Shown here: piece after piece, positions 42,277-50,862 of the stretch | How positions within the stretch are numbered: position 1 is the stretch's first letter | How the letters are laid out: every line of letters begins with the position of its first letter | DNA from: Candidatus Heimdallarchaeota archaeon | Lineage (GTDB): Archaea > Asgardarchaeota > Heimdallarchaeia > Heimdallarchaeales > Heimdallarchaeaceae | Assembly (NCBI GenBank): GCA_023132955.1 | Contig: JAGLXK010000279.1 | Location: forward strand, 1 to 53,353 | DNA: 53,353 nucleotides | Direction of reading: 5' to 3' | Made by a program: the position numbers and the translations under genes | The notes under the pieces: model-generated | Told to the model about the DNA's origin: nothing | The model's input: the letters and a program-made list of their open reading frames with translations, nothing else | Database searches by the model: none

Positions 42277-43317
42277 ATGGAATTTAATATAGCTTTTATT
42301 GGATTTGGAGTTGTTGGTCAAGGTTTAGCAGAAATTTTGCTCGAACAAGAAGAATATCTGAAGAAGAATTATAATTTCCACTTCAAAGTGGTTGCTATAT
42401 CTGATACGATGAAAGGTTCCTGGTATAAACGAACGGGTCTGGATTTACGAAAACTACTCAATTTGGTTAATGAAAATGGCAACTTAAAAGGCTATGGAGA
42501 TGGAATTGAAGGTTGGGATTCAATTAAGACTATTGAGGAAACCAATGCTAATCTTATACTTGAAGTTGCTTGGACTGATCTCAAGACTGGAGAACCTGCA
42601 ATTACTCATGTTAAAACTGCTCTGAAAAATAAAAAACATGTAGTTTTAACAAATAAAGGACCCATTGCTCTAGCTGTCAGAGAGTTATTAGATTTAGCTA
42701 AAGAGAATGGTGTCGAAATGAGGTTCGAAGGAACAGTGCTTAGTGGAACACCTGCGTTGAATCTGGGATTAAACAATCTAGCTGGAGCAGGAATAACTAA
42801 AGCAATGGGCATAGTAAATGGTACAACTAACTACATCTTGACAGAAATGGAGAAAGGTCTTAGTTATGAAGATGCACTGAAACAAGCACAAGAGCTAGGA
42901 TATGCAGAAGCTGATCCAACAGCTGATGTTGAAGGGTATGATGCATTAGGAAAAATAGTTATTCTGGCAAATACTGTCATGGGGGCTAATTTGAGCAAAG
43001 ATGAACCGCCATGTGAAGGTATAACAAAAATATCAGCTGAAGACATAGTTAAGGCTAAGGAAGAAGGATATAGATGGAAATTGATTGCAGGTGCAGAGAT
43101 TAAGGATGATGGTTCTGTTGAAGCATATGTCAGACCTGAAAAATTACCCTTAACTCACCCATTAGCTAATATTATGGGACCAACTAATGCTTTGACTTAT
43201 TCTACCAAATATGTTGATGATGTAACTATCGTTGGTCCGGGTGCAGGAAAAACTCCTACAGGCTTCGCTTTACTCACTGACATTCTTGATATTAACAGAC
43301 TGCTTTCAAAGAGTTGA
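42277..43317 (+). CDS. hom: Homoserine dehydrogenase
   Basis: It reduces aspartate semialdehyde to homoserine in threonine and methionine synthesis. The Rossmann start is IAFIGFGVVGQGLAEIL. VVLTNKGPIAL carries the conserved Lys, GTVLSGTPALN follows, and IVNGTTNYILTEME and YAEADPTADVEGYDALGK carry the catalytic acidic residues and Lys. It is the short monofunctional form without an ACT domain (346 residues), so threonine feedback inhibition is not expected. GAGGG lies six bases before ATG. The aldehyde oxidoreductase gene follows almost directly. Confidence 0.95.
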   Translation: MEFNIAFIGFGVVGQGLAEILLEQEEYLKKNYNFHFKVVAISDTMKGSWYKRTGLDLRKLLNLVNENGNLKGYGDGIEGWDSIKTIEETNANLILEVAWTDLKTGEPAITHVKTALKNKKHVVLTNKGPIALAVRELLDLAKENGVEMRFEGTVLSGTPALNLGLNNLAGAGITKAMGIVNGTTNYILTEMEKGLSYEDALKQAQELGYAEADPTADVEGYDALGKIVILANTVMGANLSKDEPPCEGITKISAEDIVKAKEEGYRWKLIAGAEIKDDGSVEAYVRPEKLPLTHPLANIMGPTNALTYSTKYVDDVTIVGPGAGKTPTGFALLTDILDINRLLSKS

Positions 43318-43322
43318 TTTTA

Positions 43323-45110
43323 ATGGGCTATATGCACAAATATCTGGATGTTGATCTAACATCTAGAAAAATTCATGAGAAGAAGTTAGATTTGGAATTA
43401 GCAGAAAAGTTTATTGGAGGTAAGGGTTTAGGCGCTAAAATTCTTTATGATGAATTAAAAGCTGGAGTTGATCCCTTAAGTCCAGAAAATATCATTCTCT
43501 TTATGACTGGGCCACTAACGGGTACTTCTGTTGTAACTTCTGGTCGATGGTGTATAGTCACTAAATCTCCTCACACTGGAATTTTTCTTGATAGCCAAAT
43601 TGGTGGAAACTTTGGTCATCGTTTGAAAAAAGCTGGTTATGATTTTATCCTAGTTAGAGGAAAAGCAGCAAACCTATGCTATTTGTTAGTTACTTCAGAG
43701 GGATCTACAATCATCTCAGCAAAAGAAGTATGGGGGAGAGGAACTTTTGCAACAGAAGAAATTCTTCAAGGAAAACATCCAAAATCTGAAGTGGCATCTA
43801 TTGGAATAGCTGGTGAGAAATTAGTTACGTATGCTAACGTGATGACAGGCAGATCTCATATGGCTGGAAGAGGAGGTTCAGGAGCTGTCATGGGTTCAAA
43901 GAATCTCAAAGCAGTCGTTGTGAGTGGTAATGAAAAAATAGACGCTGTTCATGATAATTTCAGAGAACTCACTAGAACTTTTCGCACTAAAGTACAAAAT
44001 GATGATGGAGTAAAGAACAGGAATAGAATTGGAACAATGATGTGGGTAAATATGTCCAACCAAGGGGGATTCTTACCCACAAAAAATTATCAGAGTGGAG
44101 TTTTTGAAGAGGCTGATTCTATCTCAGGTGAAACAATGTTAGAGAATTATACTTATGCTAACAGAGCTTGTTATGGATGTTTGATCGCTTGTGGAAAAGC
44201 AAACAAATTTGATACAGGGAAATATGCTGGTTTAGATGTAGATGGGCCAGAATATGAAACTACAGCATTACTTGGTTCAAATTGTGGCATTAATGATCTT
44301 GCAGCTGTAGCAAAAGCAAGTGAAATGTGTGATGATTTAGGAATCGATACGATTACAGCAGGTGCGACTATAAGTTTTGCAATGGAATGTGTGGAAAAAG
44401 GATATTTACAACAATCAGATGTTGATAATCTAACTTTTGGAAATGATGATGCAGTACTTGAGATGGTAAAACTTATTTCACATAGAGAGAAAATAGGCGA
44501 TTTGTTTGCACAAGGATCAAAAGCTGCTGCTGTGAAAATTGGTCATGATTCAATGGATTTTGCTATTCAAGTAAAGGGAAATGAATTAGCAGGTGTTGAA
44601 CCAAGAGGGTCTTGGGGGATGGCATTAGCTTATTCTACTTCAGATAGAGGTGCTTGTCACCAAAGAACATGGACTCCGAGTGCTGAATTGCGTGGTGATT
44701 TACCTAGGTTCTCATTTGAAGGCGTTGCCAAATTTGTTAAAGAATCTCAAGATGAAAGAGCTGCTTGTTTCTCTCTTGTTGTTTGTGACTTCTTACCTTT
44801 TAGTGTTCCTGAAATGGTTGAACTGCTTAATTCTGCTACAGGTTTCTCTTATACTCCTGAAAGTTACTTGACTGTTGGTGAAAGAATTTGGAATCTTACA
44901 AGGATGTTTAATGTACGTGAAGGAATAACAGCTGATGATGATATACTTCCAAAACGATTCTACACAGAAAAGATGCCTGAAGGAGATGCTAAAGGTCTTG
45001 TAGTAGATAAAGATCAATTTGAGAAAGCAAAACTTGAGTATTATAGCTTAAGAGAATGGAGCAATGAGGGTATCCCAACTGAAGCAAAATTAAGAAAGTT
45101 GGGACTTTAA
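43323..45110 (+). CDS. aor: Aldehyde ferredoxin oxidoreductase family enzyme
   Basis: The tungstopterin enzyme oxidises aldehydes to acids with ferredoxin as acceptor. Domain 1 shows EKFIGGKGLGAKILYDEL, GPLTGTSVVTSGRW and GRGGSGAVMGSKNLKAVVV. The Fe-S ligands are CYGCLIAC (about residues 285-292) plus a late Cys near ACFSLVVC. ACHQRTW lies in the active-site region. At 595 residues it is full length. The ATG at 43323 is only six bases after the hom stop codon, so the genes are translated together. The real aldehyde is unknown. Confidence 0.93.
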   Translation: MGYMHKYLDVDLTSRKIHEKKLDLELAEKFIGGKGLGAKILYDELKAGVDPLSPENIILFMTGPLTGTSVVTSGRWCIVTKSPHTGIFLDSQIGGNFGHRLKKAGYDFILVRGKAANLCYLLVTSEGSTIISAKEVWGRGTFATEEILQGKHPKSEVASIGIAGEKLVTYANVMTGRSHMAGRGGSGAVMGSKNLKAVVVSGNEKIDAVHDNFRELTRTFRTKVQNDDGVKNRNRIGTMMWVNMSNQGGFLPTKNYQSGVFEEADSISGETMLENYTYANRACYGCLIACGKANKFDTGKYAGLDVDGPEYETTALLGSNCGINDLAAVAKASEMCDDLGIDTITAGATISFAMECVEKGYLQQSDVDNLTFGNDDAVLEMVKLISHREKIGDLFAQGSKAAAVKIGHDSMDFAIQVKGNELAGVEPRGSWGMALAYSTSDRGACHQRTWTPSAELRGDLPRFSFEGVAKFVKESQDERAACFSLVVCDFLPFSVPEMVELLNSATGFSYTPESYLTVGERIWNLTRMFNVREGITADDDILPKRFYTEKMPEGDAKGLVVDKDQFEKAKLEYYSLREWSNEGIPTEAKLRKLGL

Positions 45111-45160
45111 TTTTTCTCTAAAAAAACTATTGCTATCAAACCTCTTTTTTTTCATTTTTT
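45111..45160. terminator. Bidirectional T-tracts between convergent genes
   Basis: On the plus strand, T-runs at 45145-45152 and 45155-45160 follow the aldehyde oxidoreductase gene. On the minus strand, the A-run at 45120-45126 reads as a seven-T tract after the secreted-protein gene. Together they give termination for both directions in 50 bases. Confidence 0.5.
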
Positions 45161-46630
45161 CTAGAAAATTATTCCCCATTCATGTAAGATGTAGTTCGTA
45201 TTCTGACTCACTAAAACATTCCTTGGATTCTTTAGATTAATATCCAAACCTCTGGATTTTGAGTAATAGTACTTGAAGAATAGTCTATTCTGTGAGTATA
45301 GTTTTGTTGTTGAAAGTTGGAAGTTAAAGCTGATCCATTCAGTAGATAGTTGTTGGAGAATATGAGTTCCATCATCGAGGAATAGATCTTGTTCAAAAAA
45401 CCAGTAATCTATGAATTCTGCAACCTCATTTTCATATAATCCTAAGTCAAGAAGAGCATCACTTAGATAATTAAGCAATTGAATTCTGGAATAACATATA
45501 CCATTTAAAATGTAGATGTCATCAATCTTTTCTATTACCCAACCAAACTCAGGTTTACTAAAATCACTGAAAATTCCAGCTTCATAAAATAAATAAGGAT
45601 AGAATTCATCTTCGTATAAAATCTTAGAACCAGGATAGACATCAAAAGAGTTCCATGAAATGAATTGAGACATTTCAACTTCTGGTATTGTCAGTGTAGC
45701 AAATCCATTTGGTATATAAACTGAAAGTGACTCTGTAAAAATTGTTTGTTGCAAATTGTAAAGATAAATTGCTGGTTTCCGAACATTTGAAGACCAGGAC
45801 CAATGGTGTAATGTAATATTATGACTTGCTTTAGAGATGTCGATATAAGCACATGTTAAATTATCACCAAAACTTTCTGTGTAGGGAGTTCTAACAAAAT
45901 ATAAAGAATCCGATCTAAATGTAAAAGAAGTTTCATTATAATATGTTGAATTATTTATTTTGGTAACATTTATGTCTCTTATCGCAGGTAAGCATGTACC
46001 ATGTGTGAAATTAAAAATAGCTGGCCAGTAACATAGTTGAATATATTCTGGTTCAGTTTCTACTTTGGAATAATAGGAAGAAGTATCATTATCAGGCTCA
46101 TCCCATATTACAGTTGTATTTAGATTTATGCTCCCAGAAAAAGTTGTCCACCAATGTATTGTAATTTCATTCTTTTCCGCATTAGTATCAAGAAAGAAAC
46201 TTGTGTATTTATCTTGGTAATCAATTTCATTATACTTATTAGGGACTTTGATTAAATAATGTTCATTGATATCAAAATTCATAATTGTTTTTCCAGTATA
46301 ATACCCACTACTATTTTTTTCCAATTTCAGAGAAGAATCTAAAACCCATTGCGCTTCGTTTAGTTCCCCAATACACCCTAATAGGTCTAAAGGCCCAAGG
46401 AAAGGAGCTTTACCAATATAAATTTCAACATAATCAGGTTCTTCTGTGCATCTTACATATCTTTGATTGGCTCTCTCTTCAGAATGACTGGATGGTTCAT
46501 CCCAGATAACTGTTACACTAACATTAGGTGGATGTGTGGCAAGGTATACTCCAAAGTAAATACCTGTAGATAAACCCGATATTACAACCAAGCCACCTAG
46601 AAGTATTGCAACGAGTTTTCCTTTTAACAT
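45161..46630 (-). CDS. Membrane-anchored extracellular protein with duplicated WDEP domain
   Basis: An N-terminal helix (LVAILLGGLVVISGLSTGIYFG) anchors or exports the protein. Two tandem units follow: VSVTVIWDEP...EPDYVEIYIGKAPF...GCIG (about 37-165) and LNTTVIWDEP...EPEYIQLCYWPAIF...GTCLP (about 175-285). The C-terminal part begins KPAIYLYN and contains YPYLFYEAG, a pattern also seen in bacterial surface proteins of unknown role with KPVIYLYP. There are many NxT/S sequons and paired Cys in each unit, consistent with an outside location. No enzyme motif is recognised. Confidence 0.7.
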   Translation of the reverse strand: MLKGKLVAILLGGLVVISGLSTGIYFGVYLATHPPNVSVTVIWDEPSSHSEERANQRYVRCTEEPDYVEIYIGKAPFLGPLDLLGCIGELNEAQWVLDSSLKLEKNSSGYYTGKTIMNFDINEHYLIKVPNKYNEIDYQDKYTSFFLDTNAEKNEITIHWWTTFSGSINLNTTVIWDEPDNDTSSYYSKVETEPEYIQLCYWPAIFNFTHGTCLPAIRDINVTKINNSTYYNETSFTFRSDSLYFVRTPYTESFGDNLTCAYIDISKASHNITLHHWSWSSNVRKPAIYLYNLQQTIFTESLSVYIPNGFATLTIPEVEMSQFISWNSFDVYPGSKILYEDEFYPYLFYEAGIFSDFSKPEFGWVIEKIDDIYILNGICYSRIQLLNYLSDALLDLGLYENEVAEFIDYWFFEQDLFLDDGTHILQQLSTEWISFNFQLSTTKLYSQNRLFFKYYYSKSRGLDINLKNPRNVLVSQNTNYILHEWGIIF

Positions 46631-46784
46631 CGTTAAATCATAGTTAAAGACACTTTTATAGTTTTCCTTGAGACTTTTTCAGGAGTTTTAACTAGCTGAA
46701 TTTTAGTTCTGATAGTTCCTTTTTTTATGCTCCTTCTTTTGTAACTGGACATTCTAAGAAATTCTTTTGAATCAAGGAAGAATA

Positions 46785-46837
46785 TTTATAACTGTCAATT
46801 AAAAGTTCAAAAACTGTAAACTATACTGGGTCTTCTA
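46785..46837 (+). promoter_or_regulatory. Promoter of the MFS exporter gene
   Basis: A TATA-like AATATTTATAACT lies at about 46786-46798, preceded by a purine-rich BRE-like AAGGAAG. Distance to the ATG at 46838 is about 40 bases, leaving a short leader without a clear ribosome site. Confidence 0.4.
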
Positions 46838-48355
46838 ATGACAAATCAATTATCTAATACTGATGCTAGAAAACAAAGAATTACAGCTCTTTCAATTATT
46901 TCTCTATCATCATTTGTCAGTGCTTTTAGTGGCTCTGCATTTTCAGTTGCGGCACCAGTAATGACTAACCCTCTCAGTCCTCAACATGTTCCAGGACTTG
47001 ATGAAGCTGGAATGGGGTGGATTATTACAATATATATTTTAGCCACTGCCATGCTTCAGATTCCTTTTGGTAAAATTTCTGATAATTATGGGAGGAAAAA
47101 AATCTACATTATTGGAACAATAATTTTTACTTCAGCAACTTTAGTCTTAGGGTTTATGAACAGTGAAACAACGTTAGTAATTTTTCGGTTCGTTCAAGGA
47201 TCTGGTGCAGCTTTAGTATTTGCTACTGGAACAGCCATACTTACATCTATTTACCCACAGGAAGAAAGAGGAAAAGCATTTGGGATTAGTATCGGTTCAG
47301 TTTATCTAGGTTTAACTGTTGGTCCTTCACTAGGAGGAGTTATTGTTGAACACTTGGGGTGGAGAAGCATTTTCTTTAGTGTTGTTCCATTTGGGATCAT
47401 CATCGCTTTCCTTATGGCATTTGTTTTGAAAGGAGAATGGAAAAATGAAGAAAAGGAGAAGATAGATTTTGTAGGAGCTGTTATTTATATTGTAACCTTG
47501 TTTCTACTATTATACGGTTTCAGATCTATTAATACAAGTTATGGATATTATTTGATTGGTGCTTCAGTTTTAACTCTGATTTTTTTCATATTCTGGGAGA
47601 GAAAAGTAGAAATACCTATATTGGAGCTAAAACTGTTCAAGAAGAACAGGTTTTTCACGTTTGCTAATTTAACAGCTTTTCTTTTTTACACGGCTACTTC
47701 CTCAACATCACTTTTGCTGAATTATTATCTACAAGATGTACTCTATCTTTCAGTATCCCTGGCAGGTGTGATACTTCTGGCTAGACCAATTGCACAAGCT
47801 ATTTTATCTCCGATTGGTGGAAGACTTTCTGACAAAATAGAGCATAGAACCATTACAACGATAGGTGTAGCAACAGGATTAGTAGGACTGGTTATGCTTG
47901 CTTTTGTTAGTCAGAAAACACACATAGTTTTAGTAATTTTTGGTTTGCTTCTTGGTGGAATAGGATTTGGATTATTCTCTTCACCTAATGCGAATTCTAT
48001 TATGAGTTCTGTTCCAAAGAGAATGTATGGTGTTGCTTCAGCTTTAATAGGAACAATGCGAACAATTGGTCAATCTATTAGTTTAGGTTTTGCTACTCTA
48101 CTGTTTTCAGTAATTCTTGGTCCTAATATCTCCTCCTCTGCTTTTCAATTCAAAACAGAATTTCTATTACCTATAATTCCAGTAACCTTATCAATCTCAC
48201 AACATAGTCCTCTTCTATTGATGAGCATCAAAATAGCATTCTTCGTAGCTGTTGGATTGGGTATTTTAGCTGTTATATCCTCTTATTTAAGAGGGAAAAT
48301 TAACTTTAGAAACAACAATTCATTAAATCAAGAAAATGAAATTACCAATAACTAA
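46838..48355 (+). CDS. MFS drug-efflux-type transporter (DHA family)
   Basis: The 505-residue integral membrane protein has 12-14 helices. The loop 2-3 motif is GKISDNYGRKKIY, and motif C of antiporters appears as LTVGPSLGGVIVEHLGWRSIFF in helix 5. The size and a second-half GGRLSDKIEHR fit EmrB/QacA-type proton-coupled exporters. No regulator gene is adjacent, so the substrate is not indicated. The final 20 residues are polar and cytosolic. Confidence 0.9.
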   Translation: MTNQLSNTDARKQRITALSIISLSSFVSAFSGSAFSVAAPVMTNPLSPQHVPGLDEAGMGWIITIYILATAMLQIPFGKISDNYGRKKIYIIGTIIFTSATLVLGFMNSETTLVIFRFVQGSGAALVFATGTAILTSIYPQEERGKAFGISIGSVYLGLTVGPSLGGVIVEHLGWRSIFFSVVPFGIIIAFLMAFVLKGEWKNEEKEKIDFVGAVIYIVTLFLLLYGFRSINTSYGYYLIGASVLTLIFFIFWERKVEIPILELKLFKKNRFFTFANLTAFLFYTATSSTSLLLNYYLQDVLYLSVSLAGVILLARPIAQAILSPIGGRLSDKIEHRTITTIGVATGLVGLVMLAFVSQKTHIVLVIFGLLLGGIGFGLFSSPNANSIMSSVPKRMYGVASALIGTMRTIGQSISLGFATLLFSVILGPNISSSAFQFKTEFLLPIIPVTLSISQHSPLLLMSIKIAFFVAVGLGILAVISSYLRGKINFRNNNSLNQENEITNN

Positions 48356-48479
48356 ATTGTTGGTCCTCTTTCTAATCTTCTTTTCACTTTATTTGATATC
48401 TCGATTTTCATGTTTATCTTTAACAATCTTCTCACTCATGTCTAAGGTTCAAGATGTAATTTAGTTGAAAAACTTCCTA

Positions 48480-49367
48480 TTAAAAGGTGGTTTGTATAAT
48501 CTCCCTTATTTCTTCATCTCTCTCGGTTTTGAACAATTTTTCTAGAGAATATTTGACATCCTCATTTTCAAGCATTACAAGTTTTTTTACAATTTCCTTG
48601 CGAATATCTCGATTAGCTTCTTTCAACACATAACGAGACAATTCATAAGCTGTATTCTCTTCGTTTGCTTTTTGAAGTAGATAGAAAAGTAGAAGTTTTC
48701 TAGTCTCATTATCTGGTTTCGATTTAAGCAAATATAGAAAAGTATCTTGCATTTTTTTATCATTAATTCGATCACTTAAAGCCCGAATCAACCAAAGTTT
48801 AACTCGTTTTGATTTCTCAAAATATTTAACTTTATTAATAAAAACTTCTTGAATTTCAGTGTCATGGATAATGGGTCTTAATCCCCATACTGCCCACAAT
48901 CTTACTTTTGGAGAACTATCGTCTAATTTCCTAATTAATAATCTTTTAACTTCAGATTTGTCAGTAAGATCAGCTAACAAGGAAACAGCTTTTACTCTAC
49001 AGAGAGAATAAGAATCTTTGAAAGCTATTTCTTTGAGAAATTCCTCTAAATCACTGTTTGGGAGGAGTTCAGCTATCTTATCAATCATCAGGACTCTATC
49101 TTTGTTCTTTCTTGTTTTCTCATACTCATTAAGAATCTCTTGAATTTTCTCTGATGATGTTACTATTATTTTCTCAGCTTGAATATCTTCAATATGCGAA
49201 TCTAGACCTTCATCCGATTCATAGGTGTCAACAATATATGTGTCCTTGATTTCTAGATTTTTTTTCTCATACTTACTTGATTTGACAAATTCTTTAGAAT
49301 CTTCTTCTAATTCTTCTAAAATAATCTCTACTTCATCTTCCTCTGAATCTAGAGTATGGTTGGTCAA
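48480..49367 (-). CDS. HEAT-repeat protein with acidic N-terminus
   Basis: The first 75 residues are strongly acidic (DSEEDEVEIILEELEED and more), probably disordered. From about residue 85 on, HEAT-like helical pairs follow, such as CRVKAVSLLADLTDKSE, PKVRLWAVWGLRPI and NRDIRKEIVKKLVML. It starts with TTG at 49367, behind GTGAGA. It is a likely scaffold protein; partners are unknown. It differs from the HEAT protein at 37325-38179, which lacks the acidic part. Confidence 0.75.
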   Translation of the reverse strand: MTNHTLDSEEDEVEIILEELEEDSKEFVKSSKYEKKNLEIKDTYIVDTYESDEGLDSHIEDIQAEKIIVTSSEKIQEILNEYEKTRKNKDRVLMIDKIAELLPNSDLEEFLKEIAFKDSYSLCRVKAVSLLADLTDKSEVKRLLIRKLDDSSPKVRLWAVWGLRPIIHDTEIQEVFINKVKYFEKSKRVKLWLIRALSDRINDKKMQDTFLYLLKSKPDNETRKLLLFYLLQKANEENTAYELSRYVLKEANRDIRKEIVKKLVMLENEDVKYSLEKLFKTERDEEIREIIQTTF

Positions 49368-49455
49368 TTTCTCTCACATTCTTAATAACTTGGTGATTAA
49401 AAAAGCTATCATTTCATTGCGAAGAGCTTAAAAAAGAGAGATAAAATAGCAGTTT

Positions 49456-50097
49456 ATGAGCGAAATAAAAATTATAACAGAAGAAACAGGTCCAATAAAA
49501 ACTAACTGTTACCTTCTCTATGATGAAGTTAAGAAAGAAGCTGCTCTATTTGATGTAGGTGGGGAGATCAACCAAATTCTATCAATTATTGAAAGAGAAC
49601 AATTGTCTGTGAAGTATTTATTCTGTACTCATCTACATTTTGATCATGTGCTAGGTTTGGAGGACATAAGAGTGTTATTTCCTGAAGCTAGACTAGTATA
49701 TAATGAAAGAGAAGAAGAAGTTCTCAAAAGTTTAGGTCCCTTTGCTAGAATGTTTGGTTTCAAATCAAAATCAATAGGAAAATGTGATATTTTTGTTAAA
49801 GATGAAGATACATTCAATGTTGGAGATATAGAGATTAAAGCAATTTTGTCTCCTGGGCATACTCCAGGAAGTATCTGTTACTATTTCGATGAGTACTTGA
49901 TTTCAGGTGATGTACTATTTAACAAGGGTATTGGAAGAACTGATTTACCTGGTGGAGATTATGATACTTTGTTTCAATCAGTTATGGGTTTATATGAACT
50001 CCCTGATGAAACGAAAGTTTATCCAGGTCATGGACCAACCACTTATATTGGCAATGAAAAACTAGAAAATCCTTTCATTTCAATAGATGATATGTGA
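49456..50097 (+). CDS. Metallo-beta-lactamase fold hydrolase (glyoxalase II-like)
   Basis: The 213-residue protein has the full zinc site: THLHFDHVLG (about 58-67), SPGHTPGSICYY, ISGDVLFNKGIGRTDLPGGD and YPGHGPTT. This is the YcbL/glyoxalase II-like subgroup of short thioester or sulfur-compound hydrolases, without the C-terminal glutathione-binding domain. The substrate is unknown. The gene ends six bases from the convergent phosphatase stop codon. Confidence 0.9.
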   Translation: MSEIKIITEETGPIKTNCYLLYDEVKKEAALFDVGGEINQILSIIEREQLSVKYLFCTHLHFDHVLGLEDIRVLFPEARLVYNEREEEVLKSLGPFARMFGFKSKSIGKCDIFVKDEDTFNVGDIEIKAILSPGHTPGSICYYFDEYLISGDVLFNKGIGRTDLPGGDYDTLFQSVMGLYELPDETKVYPGHGPTTYIGNEKLENPFISIDDM

Positions 50098-50103
50098 TGC
50101 AAA

Positions 50104-50760
50104 TTACTCATTTAGTATTTTTTCTAGAAAGTTCTGAACATCTTTAAAATTGGAAAATTCTACCAATCTAGGATCTTCATGGAGTTTTTTGGCTAAGTCT
50201 TCATTTCTTTTAGCAATAATATAATCAGCTAACTTTTCAGAAGGAAGGATGTCAGAAAGTCCATCACCTATGTAAACCACTTTATCATGTTCCTCTTTGA
50301 TTCTCAATACTTGCGAATATTTACAGTTTGCACAATCATGCTCACAATTATCAGTTAGAAATTTTAGATGAATTTTATTGTCAATTAATTCCATGTCATT
50401 AGCTCTTATTTCCAGCTTTTCACTGTCGATTCCATGATTCTCAAGAATTCTGGTAATATAGGTATTAAAACCATCTGAGAGAACGATAAAAAAGATTTCA
50501 CTTTTTTTAATCCAGTTGTAAAAATCTAAAAATGTGGGGTCTATCTTTATTCTGTCAACGATTTCGAATATTTCATCCATAGTTGTATATTCAATCATAC
50601 CCCATTGCTTGACTAAAGCTGCTCTAGTACCAATTTCACCGTTTATTACTAATTTATCATAATACTGCCAGTCTTTATTTGTTAAAGAAGTTAGCATTTC
50701 TTTTCCTGTATCTGTCAAAGTTATAGTTCCGTCAAAATCACAGCAAATAGCAATGTTCAT
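50104..50760 (-). CDS. HAD phosphatase, MtnX/SerB-like
   Basis: The 218-residue enzyme has the HAD motifs: nucleophile DFDGTIT (residues 8-14), motif II in VLSDGFN, and motif IV YIGDGLSDILPSEKADY-like acidic residues near 170. A CEHDCANCK segment at about 140-148 precedes them, a cysteine cluster typical of the MtnX-type subgroup (HAD-IB). Possible substrates are phosphoserine-like or methylthio-sugar phosphates. No other methionine-salvage gene is in the window. Confidence 0.82.
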   Translation of the reverse strand: MNIAICCDFDGTITLTDTGKEMLTSLTNKDWQYYDKLVINGEIGTRAALVKQWGMIEYTTMDEIFEIVDRIKIDPTFLDFYNWIKKSEIFFIVLSDGFNTYITRILENHGIDSEKLEIRANDMELIDNKIHLKFLTDNCEHDCANCKYSQVLRIKEEHDKVVYIGDGLSDILPSEKLADYIIAKRNEDLAKKLHEDPRLVEFSNFKDVQNFLEKILNE

Positions 50761-50862
50761 TACATTATTCTTCCACGAGGATAAGAAAAGTTTTCCTATA
50801 TACCTTCAAATTTTGCCATTTGGTTACTTATTTATATGTTAAAGTTATGTAATGGCATTAGG

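Noticed and set aside
50300-50360. CEHDCANC in the HAD phosphatase, same spacing as a radical SAM CxxxCxxC site
   Set aside because: The protein has all HAD motifs and no SAM-binding fold. A cysteine cluster here is a known trait of MtnX-type phosphatases.
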